13,345 bases of DNA from Gemmatimonadota bacterium (GCA_029863105.1 JAOTWC010000016.1:1-13345); one strand, 5' to 3'; shown: positions 6,842 through 13,345, counted from the first letter of the stretch. The notes: a model not told the origin generated them from the sequence alone. Made by a program: numbers and translations.

Positions 6842-7777
6842 ATGAACCGCATCGTCGTTACCGGAGCCGCCGGACAGATCGGAACGGAGATGGTCGCCGC
6901 CCTGAGGGCGCGGTATGGACCGGAGGCTGTTCTCGCCACGGACATCCGCATTCCCGAGGGCTCGACAGACGGGCCGTTCGCGCTGGCCGACGTGACGATC
7001 GGTGACTCGCTCGATGCGGCCGTGGCCCGGCACCGGGCCGACACCATCTTCCACCTCGCAGCGATTCTGTCTGCCGTCGGGGAGCAGCGCCCGCAGAAGA
7101 CGTATGAGGTCAACATCGGCGGGTTGTTCAACGTTCTCGAAGTGGCGCGTGCGCGGGACTGCGCGGTATTCACGCCTAGTTCGATCGCTGCTTTCGGTCC
7201 GGGCACTCCAACCGATCCGGCCCCGCAGGACACGATCCAGCGGCCCAACACGATGTACGGCGTGAGCAAAGTCGCCGGCGAGCTGCTGTGCGACTACTAC
7301 CACCACCGGTTTGGCGTCGATACCCGCGGGGTCCGCTATCCCGGCCTCGTGTCCTGGCGGACGCATCCGGGCGGAGGCACGACGGACTACGCGGTCGAGA
7401 TCTATCTGGAGGCCGTACGAACCGGGCACTACGACTGCTTTCTGTCCGCCGATACGCAGCTGGACATGATGTACATGCCGGACGCGATCCGGGCAGCCAT
7501 CGAGCTGATGGAAGCCGACCCCGGGTGTCTCCGGCACCGGAACGCGTTCAACGTGACCGCGATGCAGGTCACGCCCGCGTCACTCGCCGAATCGATTCGG
7601 GAACACCTGCCGGCATTCGAAATCGCCTATGCAGTGGATCCCGTTCGTCAGGCTATCGCCGATTCCTGGCCGCGACGCATCGATGACTCGGCGGCGCGAC
7701 AGGAATGGGGCTGGGCCCCGGCGTTCGATGTCGCCTCAATGACCGCGGACATGCTCGCCAACCTTCAGACAGGCTGA
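6842..7777 (+). CDS. tdh: L-threonine 3-dehydrogenase, short-chain (SDR/epimerase-like) type
   Basis: 311 residues. It oxidises L-threonine to 2-amino-3-oxobutyrate with NAD+, the first step of threonine degradation to glycine and acetyl-CoA. The Rossmann glycine motif is TGAAGQIG (7-14); HLAAILSAVGE (71-81), TPSSIAAFGPGTP (111-123) and the catalytic YGVSK (Tyr139, Lys143) follow. RYPGLVSWRTHPGGGTTDYAVEIY (165-188) and MMYMPDAIRA are hallmarks of the extended-SDR threonine dehydrogenases found in Bacteroidota, archaea and animals; they separate this enzyme from sugar epimerases and from the zinc-dependent E. coli enzyme. GGGAG at 6834-6838 is only 3 nt before the ATG, closer than ideal, but no better in-frame start exists and the Rossmann fold begins at residue 3. 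The transporter gene begins 3 nt after its stop. No 2-amino-3-ketobutyrate CoA ligase gene is in the window. Confidence 0.93.
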   Translation: MNRIVVTGAAGQIGTEMVAALRARYGPEAVLATDIRIPEGSTDGPFALADVTIGDSLDAAVARHRADTIFHLAAILSAVGEQRPQKTYEVNIGGLFNVLEVARARDCAVFTPSSIAAFGPGTPTDPAPQDTIQRPNTMYGVSKVAGELLCDYYHHRFGVDTRGVRYPGLVSWRTHPGGGTTDYAVEIYLEAVRTGHYDCFLSADTQLDMMYMPDAIRAAIELMEADPGCLRHRNAFNVTAMQVTPASLAESIREHLPAFEIAYAVDPVRQAIADSWPRRIDDSAARQEWGWAPAFDVASMTADMLANLQTG

Positions 7778-7780
7778 CCG

Positions 7781-9175
7781 ATGACCGACACGGGCGCTGC
7801 GAAGCGGTTCCACGTACCCCACACCCTCGTGCTGCTGCTCGGGATGATCGTGCTCGCGTATGGACTGACCCTGGTCTTGCCAGCCGGCAGTTACGAGCGG
7901 GTCACCAACGAAGCCGGTCGGGAGCAGGTCGTCCCGGGCAGCTACGAGCGCCTGGCGGATGTCGAACGACTGCCGCCGACCGAAGTGTTCACGGCGATCC
8001 CGCACGGGTTCGAGGCGGCCGGCGAGATCATCTTCTTCATCCTGATCATCGGTGGCATGTTCGGCGTGTTTCGTGCTACGGGCGCGGCCGACGCCGCGAT
8101 CGGCTCCATGCTGCGGAGGTTTGGCGGTCGACCCGCCCTGCTGCTTGGCGGAACGATGGCGATCTTCGCCCTTGGCTCCGCGACGATCGGCATGGCCGAG
8201 GAGTACATCCCGTTTCTGCCCCTGCTCGTGGCGCTCACGGCCGCGCTGGGCATGGACGCCATCGTTGCCGTGGGCGTGATGTGCGTGGGCTACGGCGTGG
8301 GCTACGGGGCGGCCCTGATCAATCCGTTCACCGTGTTCATCGCGCAGGACATCGCGGGGATTCCCCAGGGTTCAGGACTCGCGTTGCGGGCCGTGCTGCT
8401 CGTGCTGTTCTTTTTCCTCGGATTCCACCACGTATGGCGGTACGCGAAGCGGATCCAGGCGAATCCCGAGGAGAGCCTGGTAGCCGACATCGACACCGAC
8501 GTGCACATCCACGCGCGTGACGATCTCCCGCTCACCGGCCGCCGCCGACTCGTCCTGGTCTCCCTCGGGCTGGCTCTCGTCGTGCTCATTTACGGACTGA
8601 AGGTCTGGCACTGGTACCTCGTCGAGATGGGCGCCCTGTTTCTCTGCCTCAGCGTCATAATGGCGATCATCGGTCGCATCTCGGCGGACGACGCGGCGAA
8701 GCAGTTCGGCGTCGGGGCGTCGGAGCTCACGATGACGGCTCTGCTCGTCGGGTTTGCCCGCTCCATCCAGGTCGTGCTCGAGAATGGTCAGGTCGTGGAC
8801 ACGATCATTGCGGGAATGGCGAACCCGCTGCAGCGGCTGGGGCCCGAACTGGCTGCCGCCGGCATGTTCATGTTCCAGAGCGTGCTCAACTTCTTCATCC
8901 CTTCGGGCAGCGGGCAGGCCTACGTCACGATGCCGCTGATGGCGCCCTTGGCCGACCTCGTGGACGTCAGCCGCCAGGTCGCCGTCCTCGCCTACCAGTT
9001 CGGCGACGGGTTCACGAACATCCTCGTGCCCACGAATGCCGTACTGATCGGGATTCTGTCGATCGCGGCGGTCCCCTACGATCGGTGGGTCCGCTTCCTG
9101 CTGCCGTTCATGTTGAAGGTGTGGTTGTTCGGCTCCCTGGCTCTCGTCATCGCCGTGATGATCGGCTACGCCTGA
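7781..9175 (+). CDS. YfcC-like (DcuC/ArcD superfamily) amino-acid or carboxylate transporter
   Basis: 464 residues and strongly hydrophobic, with about 11-12 likely membrane helices (for example 13-33, 82-98, 119-137, 143-175, 202-217, 257-273, 280-298, 357-375, 416-430 and 445-463). The pattern is that of YfcC / C4-dicarboxylate carrier proteins (COG1288 type): a periplasmic LPAGSYER after helix 1, polar AEEYIPFLPLLVAL, the re-entrant-loop-like FFIPSGSGQAYVTMPLMAPL (371-390) and FGDGFTNILVPTNA (407-420). Relatives include uptake carriers and arginine/ornithine-type exchangers; the substrate is not known for most YfcC proteins. The gene starts 3 nt after the threonine dehydrogenase stop, with only a poor AGG upstream, so translation is probably coupled. 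That context favours an amino acid such as threonine or its catabolites, which is an inference from neighbourhood. Confidence 0.85.
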   Translation: MTDTGAAKRFHVPHTLVLLLGMIVLAYGLTLVLPAGSYERVTNEAGREQVVPGSYERLADVERLPPTEVFTAIPHGFEAAGEIIFFILIIGGMFGVFRATGAADAAIGSMLRRFGGRPALLLGGTMAIFALGSATIGMAEEYIPFLPLLVALTAALGMDAIVAVGVMCVGYGVGYGAALINPFTVFIAQDIAGIPQGSGLALRAVLLVLFFFLGFHHVWRYAKRIQANPEESLVADIDTDVHIHARDDLPLTGRRRLVLVSLGLALVVLIYGLKVWHWYLVEMGALFLCLSVIMAIIGRISADDAAKQFGVGASELTMTALLVGFARSIQVVLENGQVVDTIIAGMANPLQRLGPELAAAGMFMFQSVLNFFIPSGSGQAYVTMPLMAPLADLVDVSRQVAVLAYQFGDGFTNILVPTNAVLIGILSIAAVPYDRWVRFLLPFMLKVWLFGSLALVIAVMIGYA

Positions 9176-9198
9176 GACGCCCGAACGCGCTTCGTCAG

Positions 9199-9234
9199 CC
9201 GCAAAAAAGTGCGTATGCGGTCGCATTTTTGCGG
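9199..9234 (+). terminator. Stem-type, possibly bidirectional terminator after the transporter gene
   Basis: CCGCAAAAA with TGCG on the left arm pairs with CGCATTTTTGCGG (9222-9234), leaving a two-base bulge and a short loop. The A- and T-runs lie inside the stem rather than after it, a form that can act in either direction. It starts 24 bases past the transporter stop. Confidence 0.65.
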
Positions 9235-9378
9235 GTCCCGAAGATCGCGGCATCCGTCAAAGGCTATTGAATCAACGACTTACTGCATATGACTCGTATG
9301 GTATGAGGGTTGCACCATGTTCCGGCGACAACGTGCGCGCCCGCGCCGGGCCGCACCAAACAGCCAGGATGTGGAGCC

Positions 9379-10140
9379 ATGGTTCGAACACATCGAATAT
9401 GCCGAGTCGCGTCGATGGCCCTCATGATTGGCGGGATGTTCCCGGTCGCAGCAGGTGCGCAAGAAGGCGGACCGCTTCTGAAGACTGATCTCGTCCGCAT
9501 GATGACGGCGTCGAACTACACGGGCACCGAGATGGCGGCCATCGTTCGGATGAACTGCGTCGGCTTCGAGCCGACCGAGCGTGACCGCAACCAGCTGTCG
9601 AGTCTGCCGAACGCGGATGTGGTCCTGCTCGAGGTCGATCGCTGTACGTCGAGGCCGCGATCTTCCTCCGGCTTCAACCGGGGGATCGTCAAGGCGGCAC
9701 CAGTCGAGAGTCGGGTGGCGCGCACTCCGCCGAAGCCGCGTGGGGAGATCGCGCTCGCCGAGCTGGATCTGGCAGCGCCGGTCAGGTCCGCACCCCAGCT
9801 GCAGGCGCCAACGGCAGCCATGCAGCTTCAGGCACCCGGTTTGCCGAAGCTGGCCAGCCGCGAGACACCGCCGAAGCTGGTGAACTGGGACGAGGTCACG
9901 GACGCGTTCCTGCGCGTGTATCGCCCCGCCGTCCGCACCACGGGAACCGTAGTCCTGTCGCTCAGGATCGGTCCCGACGGGAACGTGCTCGAAGCGTCGG
10001 TAAAGGAGGGCACGGGCGATCCGATCATGGCGGAGGCTGCGCTGCGGATCACGGACGTGATGGTGTTCCAGCCTGCGATGATGCGGGACCAGCCGGTCGA
10101 GAGCCTGACCGAACTGCCCATACACTTCGACGCCAACTAG
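9379..10140 (+). CDS. Periplasmic TonB C-terminal-domain protein
   Basis: 253 residues. The N-terminus is a signal sequence (basic VRTHRICR, hydrophobic to VAAGA, then QEGG; possible cleavage after residue 27). Residues 35-88 form a small helical region of the type LVRMMTASNYTGTEMAAIVRMNCVGFEPTERD, a domain seen in exported proteins of Gemmatimonadota and Acidobacteriota. A Pro/Ala-rich linker (about 100-168) includes repeated LQAP. Residues 170-251 match TonB_C: GTVVLSLRIGPDGNVLEASVKEGTGDPIMAEAALR, then VFQPAM. The ATG at 9379 is preceded by AGGATGTGGAG; upstream in-frame TTG codons give no signal peptide. TonB itself keeps an uncleaved anchor and partners ExbB/ExbD; no exbBD lies here, so a role in energising outer-membrane transport is uncertain. 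It stands alone between two hairpins. Confidence 0.85.
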   Translation: MVRTHRICRVASMALMIGGMFPVAAGAQEGGPLLKTDLVRMMTASNYTGTEMAAIVRMNCVGFEPTERDRNQLSSLPNADVVLLEVDRCTSRPRSSSGFNRGIVKAAPVESRVARTPPKPRGEIALAELDLAAPVRSAPQLQAPTAAMQLQAPGLPKLASRETPPKLVNWDEVTDAFLRVYRPAVRTTGTVVLSLRIGPDGNVLEASVKEGTGDPIMAEAALRITDVMVFQPAMMRDQPVESLTELPIHFDAN

Positions 10141-10178
10141 CAACCGGTACCGCGCGGTCTTACCATCCTTACGCGCTC

Positions 10179-10206
10179 GATCCCCCGCCCGAAGCGGCGG
10201 GGGATC
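10179..10206 (+). terminator. GC-rich hairpin after the TonB-C gene
   Basis: A perfect 11-bp stem, GATCCCCCGCC at 10179-10189 and GGCGGGGGATC at 10196-10206, with a 6-nt loop, 38 bases past the stop. No T-tract follows, so intrinsic termination may be weak. It ends 22 bases before the next ribosome binding site. Confidence 0.55.
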
Positions 10207-10227
10207 CCCTCAGTCGTTGTAAGCCGC

Positions 10228-10232
10228 GGAGG
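10228..10232 (+). promoter_or_regulatory. Ribosome binding site for a GTG start
   Basis: GGAGG, 6 nt before the GTG at 10239. It decides in favour of this GTG as the start of the zinc-finger protein gene. Confidence 0.75.
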
Positions 10233-10238
10233 TGTCGC

Positions 10239-10826
10239 GTGGAGTGGCGCGTCTACAGTCGCACCGGTCGTGTGTTCGGCGCGGAACTCACCGTTCCGTC
10301 GGTCGTGCGGACCAACCACGGGTTGATCGATGCCAATCCCGGAGACTGGTTGATCGTCGATGAAGCGATCACCCGCGTGCGCCATGTTCCGGCCGGATAC
10401 TTCCAGCGCATGTTCAGCCAGGTCGAGCGTCCCATCCCCCTGAAAGCCCTGGCGGAATTGTCGGAGATTGCCGTGTCACGCGTGGATCCGCTGGTTTCGA
10501 ACCGGCTCGGGCATGCCTGTGTGAGATGCGGGCAGCACCACACCGACCGGGAGTTCGAGGGCGAACCTACATGTTCCGCCTGCGAACTATCCATCCGTGC
10601 CGAGCGGGAAGAGCGTATGCCGTGCCGTCACGACGGAGCGCTCATGCAGAAGGAAATTCTGGAGGACGTCATCATGGATCGGTGCCCCGAGTGCGGCGGA
10701 GTGTGGTTCGATGGAGGCGAGCTCGAAGTACTCAGCGCGGCAATTCATCGCGACGCCGTGCCGGGAGTGTCGTCCGAACTCGGATCACGTCTGCTGCACG
10801 GTCTGCTGCGCGCCCGACCCGAGTAA
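10239..10826 (+). CDS. Two-part protein: N-terminal PGDW domain and zf-TFIIB zinc ribbon
   Basis: 195 residues starting at GTG with GGAGG 6 nt upstream. Residues 1-62 form a small domain with ANPGDWLIVDEAITRVRHVPAGYFQRMF, the pattern of PGDY/PGDW domains of unknown role. Residues 94-115 hold CVRC and CSAC, a CxxC-x14-CxxC zinc-binding knuckle. Residues 126-165 are zf-TFIIB-like: ILEDVIMDRCPECGGVWFDGGELEVL, with Cys149/Cys152. The first zinc ligands of that ribbon are unusual: the expected CxxC reads CRHD (Cys129, with His131 or Asp132 in place of the second Cys). No catalytic motif is visible. Zinc-ribbon proteins of this type are usually annotated only as hypothetical; DNA, RNA or protein binding is possible. 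It precedes the Yip1-family gene by 47 bases, probably on the same transcript. Confidence 0.8.
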   Translation: MEWRVYSRTGRVFGAELTVPSVVRTNHGLIDANPGDWLIVDEAITRVRHVPAGYFQRMFSQVERPIPLKALAELSEIAVSRVDPLVSNRLGHACVRCGQHHTDREFEGEPTCSACELSIRAEREERMPCRHDGALMQKEILEDVIMDRCPECGGVWFDGGELEVLSAAIHRDAVPGVSSELGSRLLHGLLRARPE

Positions 10827-10873
10827 CGGACGGCCGCACACACGAACACCTGGACATCAGCGAGGAGCATCTC

Positions 10874-11371
10874 ATGGCCAGCAACACCTTCGTCGGACGG
10901 ATGATCGGTGCCGCGATGCTGGACGTGCCGACATACGAGGCGGTCGAGCACGATCAAACCCTGACCGTGCAGGCCGGCGCGGTCATAGCTCTGCAGGCGG
11001 GCGCGGCCGGCCTGGCAACGAGCGCGGCGGTACTGGGAGGTATCCTCAGCTCCCTGCTGGGCTGGTTCTGCGGCGCCGGGCTGATCTACCTGATCGGCAC
11101 GCGGCTGTTCGGCGGCGAAGCCACGTGGGGCGAAGTTCTCCGGACGCTCGGTTTCGCGGCGAGTCCCGGAATCCTGATCATCTTCGCCGCGTTCCCGTTC
11201 CTGGGTTGGTTCATCGGGATCGCGGTCGGCCTGTGGTGGCTCGCCGCGATGGCGGTAGCGATCCGGCAGGCGCTGGACGTTTCGACCGGCAAGGCGATCC
11301 TGTCCGGGATTCTGGGTTTCCTGGCGTACGGGATCATCCGTGTCGCGCTGGCTGGCGTATTCGGCGGTTAG
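10874..11371 (+). CDS. Yip1-family integral membrane protein
   Basis: 165 residues. After a short soluble start (SNTFVGRMIGAAMLDVPTYEAVEHD) there are about four to five hydrophobic segments (roughly 32-48, 50-76, 93-108, 110-130 and 140-163). FVGRMIGAAMLDVPTYEAVEHD and GGEATWGEVLRTLGFAASPGIL are the pattern of bacterial YIP1 (PF04893) proteins, polytopic proteins of unknown function named from a eukaryotic Golgi family. The ATG at 10874 has GAGGAG (10862-10867) 6 nt upstream, a strong site. No catalytic residues are apparent. It lies between the zinc-ribbon gene and the selenoprotein candidate with short gaps of 47 and 45 bases, consistent with one operon, though the three products have no obvious common task. 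Confidence 0.88.
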   Translation: MASNTFVGRMIGAAMLDVPTYEAVEHDQTLTVQAGAVIALQAGAAGLATSAAVLGGILSSLLGWFCGAGLIYLIGTRLFGGEATWGEVLRTLGFAASPGILIIFAAFPFLGWFIGIAVGLWWLAAMAVAIRQALDVSTGKAILSGILGFLAYGIIRVALAGVFGG

Positions 11372-11405
11372 CCGACCCGCACGGCGCCCGCGCCGCCAAC
11401 CATCC

Positions 11406-11409
11406 GGAG
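11406..11409 (+). promoter_or_regulatory. Ribosome binding site of the selenoprotein candidate
   Basis: GGAG, 7 nt before the ATG at 11417. Its presence supports translation from this ATG through the TGA. The part of the frame after the TGA has no comparable site. Confidence 0.7.
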
Positions 11410-11416
11410 ACATGTC

Positions 11417-11968
11417 ATGGCATCGGAGCACGTGGACGGACCGTGGATCGATACGACGAGGCCCGCCGGAGAAGACAGGCTGGCCCATATTCTCGAGTTG
11501 CAATCGCTCCATCCGGAGGCGCTCGACGGGCACCGGGCGTTCTACCGCACCCTCATGTTCGGGAATTCGCCCCTGAGCCGTGCGGAACGGGAGTCGATCG
11601 CGGTCGTGGTCTCGGCCGCCAATGACTGCTTCTACTGAGTGCAGCATCACGGGGCGGCGCTCCGTAGGCTGACGGATCACGAGTTTGCCCGGTCGCTGGC
11701 CTCGAACTGGCGGGCGGCCGAGTTGTCTCCACGCGGCAAGGCGATGCTTGAATATGCGGAGAAGCTGACGCTGACACCGGCGGCGACGACGGCTGCCGAC
11801 ATCGCCCCGATGCGTGAAGCGGGCCTGTCCGATGAGGCAATCCTGCATGCCTGCGAGATCACGAGCTACTTCAACTACATCAATCGGATGGCCGACGGCC
11901 TGGGTGTCACGCTGGAGCCGGACTGGAGCGATCCGATCCTGCCGATCGGTGGGGAACCGGCTGGCTGA
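11417..11968 (+). CDS. AhpD-like peroxidase-related selenoprotein (CxxU), read through an in-frame TGA
   Basis: 183 residues if the TGA at 11636-11638 is read as selenocysteine (Sec74). The family is AhpD / carboxymuconolactone decarboxylase, peroxidase-related subgroup. Before the TGA, LSRAERESIAVVVSAANDCFY is the helix leading into the active site; after it, VQHHGAALRRL continues canonically, where relatives have NxCxYCxxHHGxAL. Spacing to M. tuberculosis AhpD is exact: Glu59 (Glu118), Cys71 (Cys130), Sec74 (Cys133) and His78 (His137). The C-terminus has YFNYINRMADGLGV, typical of the subgroup. The likely role is reduction of hydroperoxides or a related thiol/selenol redox reaction in the cytoplasm. 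A start at ATG 11417 is supported by GGAG 7 nt upstream. A hairpin follows the TGA. Alternatives are a nonsense mutation or a sequencing error; the position of the stop and the hairpin argue against both. Confidence 0.85.
11636..11638 (+). other. In-frame TGA, probable selenocysteine codon
   Basis: This TGA replaces the second cysteine codon of the CxxC motif. The frame before and after belongs to one conserved family with no shift or gap. In AhpD the corresponding cysteine (Cys133) is the more reactive one, the position where selenium gives most catalytic benefit. Confidence 0.83.
11642..11671 (+). promoter_or_regulatory. Candidate bacterial SECIS element
   Basis: CAGC (11642-11645) pairs with GCTG (11668-11671); after an ATC/AG internal loop, ACGGGGC (11649-11655) pairs with GCTCCGT (11659-11665), with one G-U pair and an apical GGC loop. 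The apical loop begins 17 nt after the TGA, within the 16-37 nt range described for bacterial SECIS elements, and carries G at its first two positions as that model requires. It also encodes conserved residues, as bacterial SECIS elements do. SelB binding is inferred. Confidence 0.7.
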
Positions 11969-11985
11969 CGGGCTGGTTGTTCCGC

Positions 11986-12015
11986 TTGTGTCCGCTGCGC
12001 CATGCCGTACCTTTG
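11986..12015 (+). promoter_or_regulatory. Candidate TTG-N19-TAnnTTTG promoter before sucA
   Basis: TTG at 11986-11988 and TACCTTTG at 12008-12015 are separated by 19 bases, matching the Bacteroidota consensus TTTG-N19-TAnnTTTG except for the first T. The ATG of sucA is 28 bases downstream of the element. A chance match is possible, since no second convincing example is seen in the window. Confidence 0.35.
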
Positions 12016-12043
12016 GCGACCCCGGCACCGTCAGAGCGAGGGC

Positions 12044-13345
12044 ATGAGCGAATCACATCAGGCGGACGGCTACAATGCCGGCTACGCCGACCAGCTGTAT
12101 GAGAACAGCCTCCGCGATCGGGGTGTAATTCCCCCGTCGCTGGCCGATCCGTCCTCCAACGGTGCGCCTCCGGCGGTCGACGCCGTAGTGGCGACCCATC
12201 ATCTCCTCCGCTCCGCGGCCGCAGCAGGCGCCCTGACCGAGGACTACCGGACTCTGGGCCACCTGCTCGTTCCGGTGGATCCGCTTGGCTCGGAACCGCC
12301 CGGCCATCCGGCCGTGCAGCTGGCGTTCCACGGTGTCTCCGAATCGGACCTCGCCGAGGTTCCCGCCGCCGCCATCGGCATGGACCGCCTGGGCGCTACC
12401 GCCCTCGATGTGATCCGGACCCTGCATCGCGTCTACTGCGAGCGCATCGGCTACGAACTGGACCACATGGACGACGAGAACCAGTGGAACTGGCTGGTCG
12501 AGTACATCGAGGCGGAGAGGCACTTCTCGCCGCTGAGTACGGACGCACAGCTGCGCGTGCTGGAGATTCTCACGGAGGTCGAGGGCTTCGAGCGCTTCCT
12601 GCACCGAGCCTACCTCGGACAGAAGCGGTTCTCGATCGAGGGCCTCGACATGATGATCCCGATGCTGGGTTGGGCCATTCGTCTGGCCACGGAGGCCGGG
12701 ACGAAGCGCGCCTTCCTCGGCATGGCCCACCGCGGACGCCTCAGCGTGCTCGCCCGCCTGATCGGACGGCCGTACGAGGCGATCATGGCGGACTTCGAGG
12801 GCGACCATGGGCAGGGGATGCAGAGTCAGGTCTCGGGTACCGGCGACGTGAAGTATCATCTCGGAGCCCGCGTGACGGTCACCACGTCGGCCGGCGAGAT
12901 CGAGGTCCAGCTGGCACCGAACCCCAGCCATCTCGAGCACGTGAATCCCGTCCTGGAAGGCATGGCGCGGGCGGCGCGGGAACACCTCGTGCAGGCGAGG
13001 ACCGAGCTTGCGCGCAGCCAGGGGGGAACGTTCGACGAGTTCCACGGGACGGATGTGCTGCCGATTCTGGTGCACGGCGACGCCGCATTCATCGGCCAGG
13101 GCGTGGTGGCGGAGACGATGAACCTGTGCCGGCTTCCGGGCTACGAAACCGGCGGGACCCTGCACATCGTGGCGAACAACCAGCTCGGTTTCACGACAGA
13201 TCCCGTGGACACCCGGTCGACCCGCTATGCCAGCGATCTCGCGCTCGCTTTCCGGATACCGATCCTGCACGTGAATGCCGATGATCCGGAGGCCTGCCTG
13301 GCCGCGATCCGCCTTGGGATGGACTACCGCACCGAATTCGGCCAG
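12044..13345 (+). CDS. sucA: 2-oxoglutarate dehydrogenase E1 component, partial
   Basis: The first 434 residues of the thiamine-diphosphate-dependent E1 subunit of 2-oxoglutarate dehydrogenase (complete proteins are about 900-950 residues); the frame is open to the right edge. It decarboxylates 2-oxoglutarate and passes the succinyl group to the E2 lipoyl domain in the TCA cycle. Diagnostic segments are KRFSIEGLD (194-202), FLGMAHRGRLSVLA (224-237), GDVKYHLG (267-274), LAPNPSHLEHVNPVLEGMARA (290-310), HGDAAFIGQGVVAETMNL (344-361, with Asp346 in the metal/ThDP region) and IVANNQLGFTTDP (375-387). The N-terminus has the short ADQLYENSLRD segment expected for the E2-binding tail. The ATG at 12044 is preceded by GAGGG with almost no spacing, so the ribosome site is poor, but the conserved N-terminal segment begins at once. 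sucB is expected downstream, outside the window. Confidence 0.95.
   Translation, partial: MSESHQADGYNAGYADQLYENSLRDRGVIPPSLADPSSNGAPPAVDAVVATHHLLRSAAAAGALTEDYRTLGHLLVPVDPLGSEPPGHPAVQLAFHGVSESDLAEVPAAAIGMDRLGATALDVIRTLHRVYCERIGYELDHMDDENQWNWLVEYIEAERHFSPLSTDAQLRVLEILTEVEGFERFLHRAYLGQKRFSIEGLDMMIPMLGWAIRLATEAGTKRAFLGMAHRGRLSVLARLIGRPYEAIMADFEGDHGQGMQSQVSGTGDVKYHLGARVTVTTSAGEIEVQLAPNPSHLEHVNPVLEGMARAAREHLVQARTELARSQGGTFDEFHGTDVLPILVHGDAAFIGQGVVAETMNLCRLPGYETGGTLHIVANNQLGFTTDPVDTRSTRYASDLALAFRIPILHVNADDPEACLAAIRLGMDYRTEFGQ

Noticed and set aside
5581..7269. A 562-codon open frame on the minus strand across the TadG-like and threonine dehydrogenase genes
   Set aside because: It is antisense to two well-supported genes and their terminator, its product is Arg/His/Pro-rich without motifs, and long antisense frames are expected at this GC content.
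9372..9400. A tRNA-like T-loop motif (GGTTCGAAC)
   Set aside because: No acceptor or anticodon stem can be drawn around it, and it lies at the start codon of the TonB-C gene.
11417..11638. Pseudogene caused by a nonsense mutation in an AhpD-like gene
   Set aside because: The stop falls on the one residue where selenocysteine is expected, downstream sequence is intact and conserved, and a SECIS-like hairpin follows. It is kept as the main alternative, not the favoured call.
11639..11968. A separate small gene starting at the GTG right after the TGA
   Set aside because: It lacks a ribosome binding site and would start in the middle of the AhpD active-site helix. The same frame continues from 11417, so read-through is simpler.

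Overview
This is a GC-rich bacterial chromosomal window with thirteen protein-coding genes and no RNA genes, transposons or CRISPR array. The organism cannot be fixed from sequence alone. Metabolic genes with many GC-ending codons, two adjacent lipoprotein hydrolases, a TadG-like protein, and a periplasmic TonB-C protein with a short N-terminal helical domain together suggest a free-living or host-associated member of Gemmatimonadota or a nearby FCB phylum. This is an inference of moderate to low certainty.

Layout. 1-729 (-): the N-terminal part of a Cys/Met-metabolism PLP enzyme, running off the left edge. 881-3569 (+): two tightly coupled lipoproteins, an Amidohydro_3 (YtcJ-like) hydrolase and an alkaline-phosphatase-superfamily phosphodiesterase. 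3600-5023 (-): a D-amino-acid transaminase and a small exported protein. 5024-5514: a non-coding stretch with an AT-rich operator-like palindrome and REP-like inverted repeats. 5515-6711 (+): an orphan TadG-like protein followed by a textbook terminator. 6842-9175 (+): an SDR-type L-threonine 3-dehydrogenase with a YfcC-like transporter 3 nt downstream, closed by a stem-type terminator. 9379-10140 (+): a TonB-C protein. 10239-11968 (+): a zf-TFIIB protein, a Yip1-family membrane protein and an AhpD-like peroxidase. 12044-13345 (+): the first 434 residues of SucA, running off the right edge.

The most important observation is the gene at 11417-11968. Its frame is interrupted by one TGA (11636-11638), exactly where the AhpD / carboxymuconolactone-decarboxylase family has the second cysteine of its CxxC redox motif. 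The frame continues as canonical family sequence after the TGA. A hairpin resembling a bacterial SECIS element starts three bases after the TGA, with its apical loop 17 nt downstream. The best reading is a selenoprotein with a CxxU active site (Cys71, Sec74), not two short ORFs or a pseudogene. An automated caller would split or truncate it.

Genes that probably work together: the threonine dehydrogenase and the transporter (amino-acid uptake and catabolism), and the two lipoprotein hydrolases (envelope-located hydrolysis of an unknown substrate). The rest look like separate housekeeping or envelope genes.
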